Below, one piece after another: positions 38,519 through 38,627 of a stretch of DNA of 38,627 nucleotides; positions within the stretch are counted from its first letter, which is position 1, and the number at the start of each line of letters is the position of its first letter. The position numbers were made by a program, and so were the translations under genes. A model generated the notes under the pieces. That model was given only the letters and a program-made list of their open reading frames with translations, made no database searches and had not been told where the DNA came from. This stretch comes from Rubrivivax benzoatilyticus JA2 = ATCC BAA-35 (lineage in GTDB: Bacteria; Pseudomonadota; Gammaproteobacteria; Burkholderiales; Burkholderiaceae_C), in the NCBI RefSeq assembly GCF_000190375.1, contig NZ_AEWG01000154.1, positions 1 through 38,627 on the forward strand, given 5' to 3'.

Positions 38519-38627
38519 CTTCGCTGAACAAACAGCGACGCAGCGAAAGCAGCGAAGTTCTTTAACAACATACAGCCGATAAGCGTGGGCGTTTGAAGGC
38601 GAGTGCCAAGAAGTCGCAAGACTTCGA
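38519..38627 (+). ncRNA. 16S rRNA leader (partial; runs off the window)
   Basis: The leader contains a boxA antitermination sequence GTTCTTTAACA (38557-38567), followed by ACAGCCGATAAGCGTGGGCG, which is typical of betaproteobacterial rRNA leaders. A 6-base hairpin GAAGTC-GCAA-GACTTC with a GNRA tetraloop lies at 38610-38625. The mature 16S start is not reached, so the rRNA gene begins just beyond the right edge. Confidence 0.85.

Overview
The window is GC-rich, densely coded chromosomal DNA from a betaproteobacterium of the order Burkholderiales, probably the Rubrivivax/Leptothrix/Roseateles group. I base this on family resemblance: an fdsGBA-type soluble formate dehydrogenase, the argH / LytS-LytTR / hemC-hemD-hemX-hemY neighbourhood, an Rcp1-like regulator, and a ribosomal RNA leader of betaproteobacterial type at the right edge. 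No insertion sequence, integrase, phage gene or CRISPR array is visible, so this looks like core genome with a few accessory genes.

Layout. 1-2.2 kb: the tail of an unrecognised gene, an orphan DUF4212 small symporter subunit and a SulP anion transporter. 2.4-5.3 kb: a compact signalling module made of a single-domain response regulator, a membrane-anchored solute-binding protein and a MASE1 histidine kinase. 5.3-8.7 kb: metG and apbC/mrp, divergently arranged. 8.8-16.6 kb: an oxalate/formate-type MFS transporter, a LysR regulator and the NAD-linked molybdenum formate dehydrogenase fdsG-B-A-D. 16.6-18.8 kb: a frameshifted membrane-protein gene and a chemoreceptor. 19-24 kb: nitroreductase, threonine aldolase, an Mpo1-like membrane protein, dcd, a small membrane protein, an FMN-dependent hydroxyacid oxidase and bacteriohemerythrin. 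24-28.8 kb: dinB and argH facing left, and the algZ/algR-like pair facing right. 28.8-35.8 kb: ppc facing left, and hemC-hemD-hemX-hemY facing right. 35.8-36 kb: tRNA-Arg(ACG) with a strong terminator. 36.5-38 kb: an exported Sel1-repeat protein. 38.3-38.6 kb: promoters and leader of an rRNA operon whose 16S gene starts just outside the window.

How the genes work together. The transporter, LysR gene and fds genes form a formate uptake/oxidation block: formate is oxidised to CO2 with reduction of NAD+. A perfect 8-bp dyad of LysR T-N11-A type lies in front of fdsG. The hem genes supply the early tetrapyrrole steps (hydroxymethylbilane to uroporphyrinogen III). They keep the Pseudomonas-like association with argH and algZ/algR, but with ppc inserted.

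Most notable for a second look: the split receptor/kinase module at 2.4-5.3 kb; a 38-bp composite element present in two intergenic regions (18938-18975 and 22237-22274); fusion of a small MFS accessory helix to the oxalate/formate transporter; the single-base frameshift at 17136-17140; and a set of -10-like hexamers 6-10 bases before start codons that lack Shine-Dalgarno sequences, suggesting leaderless transcripts.
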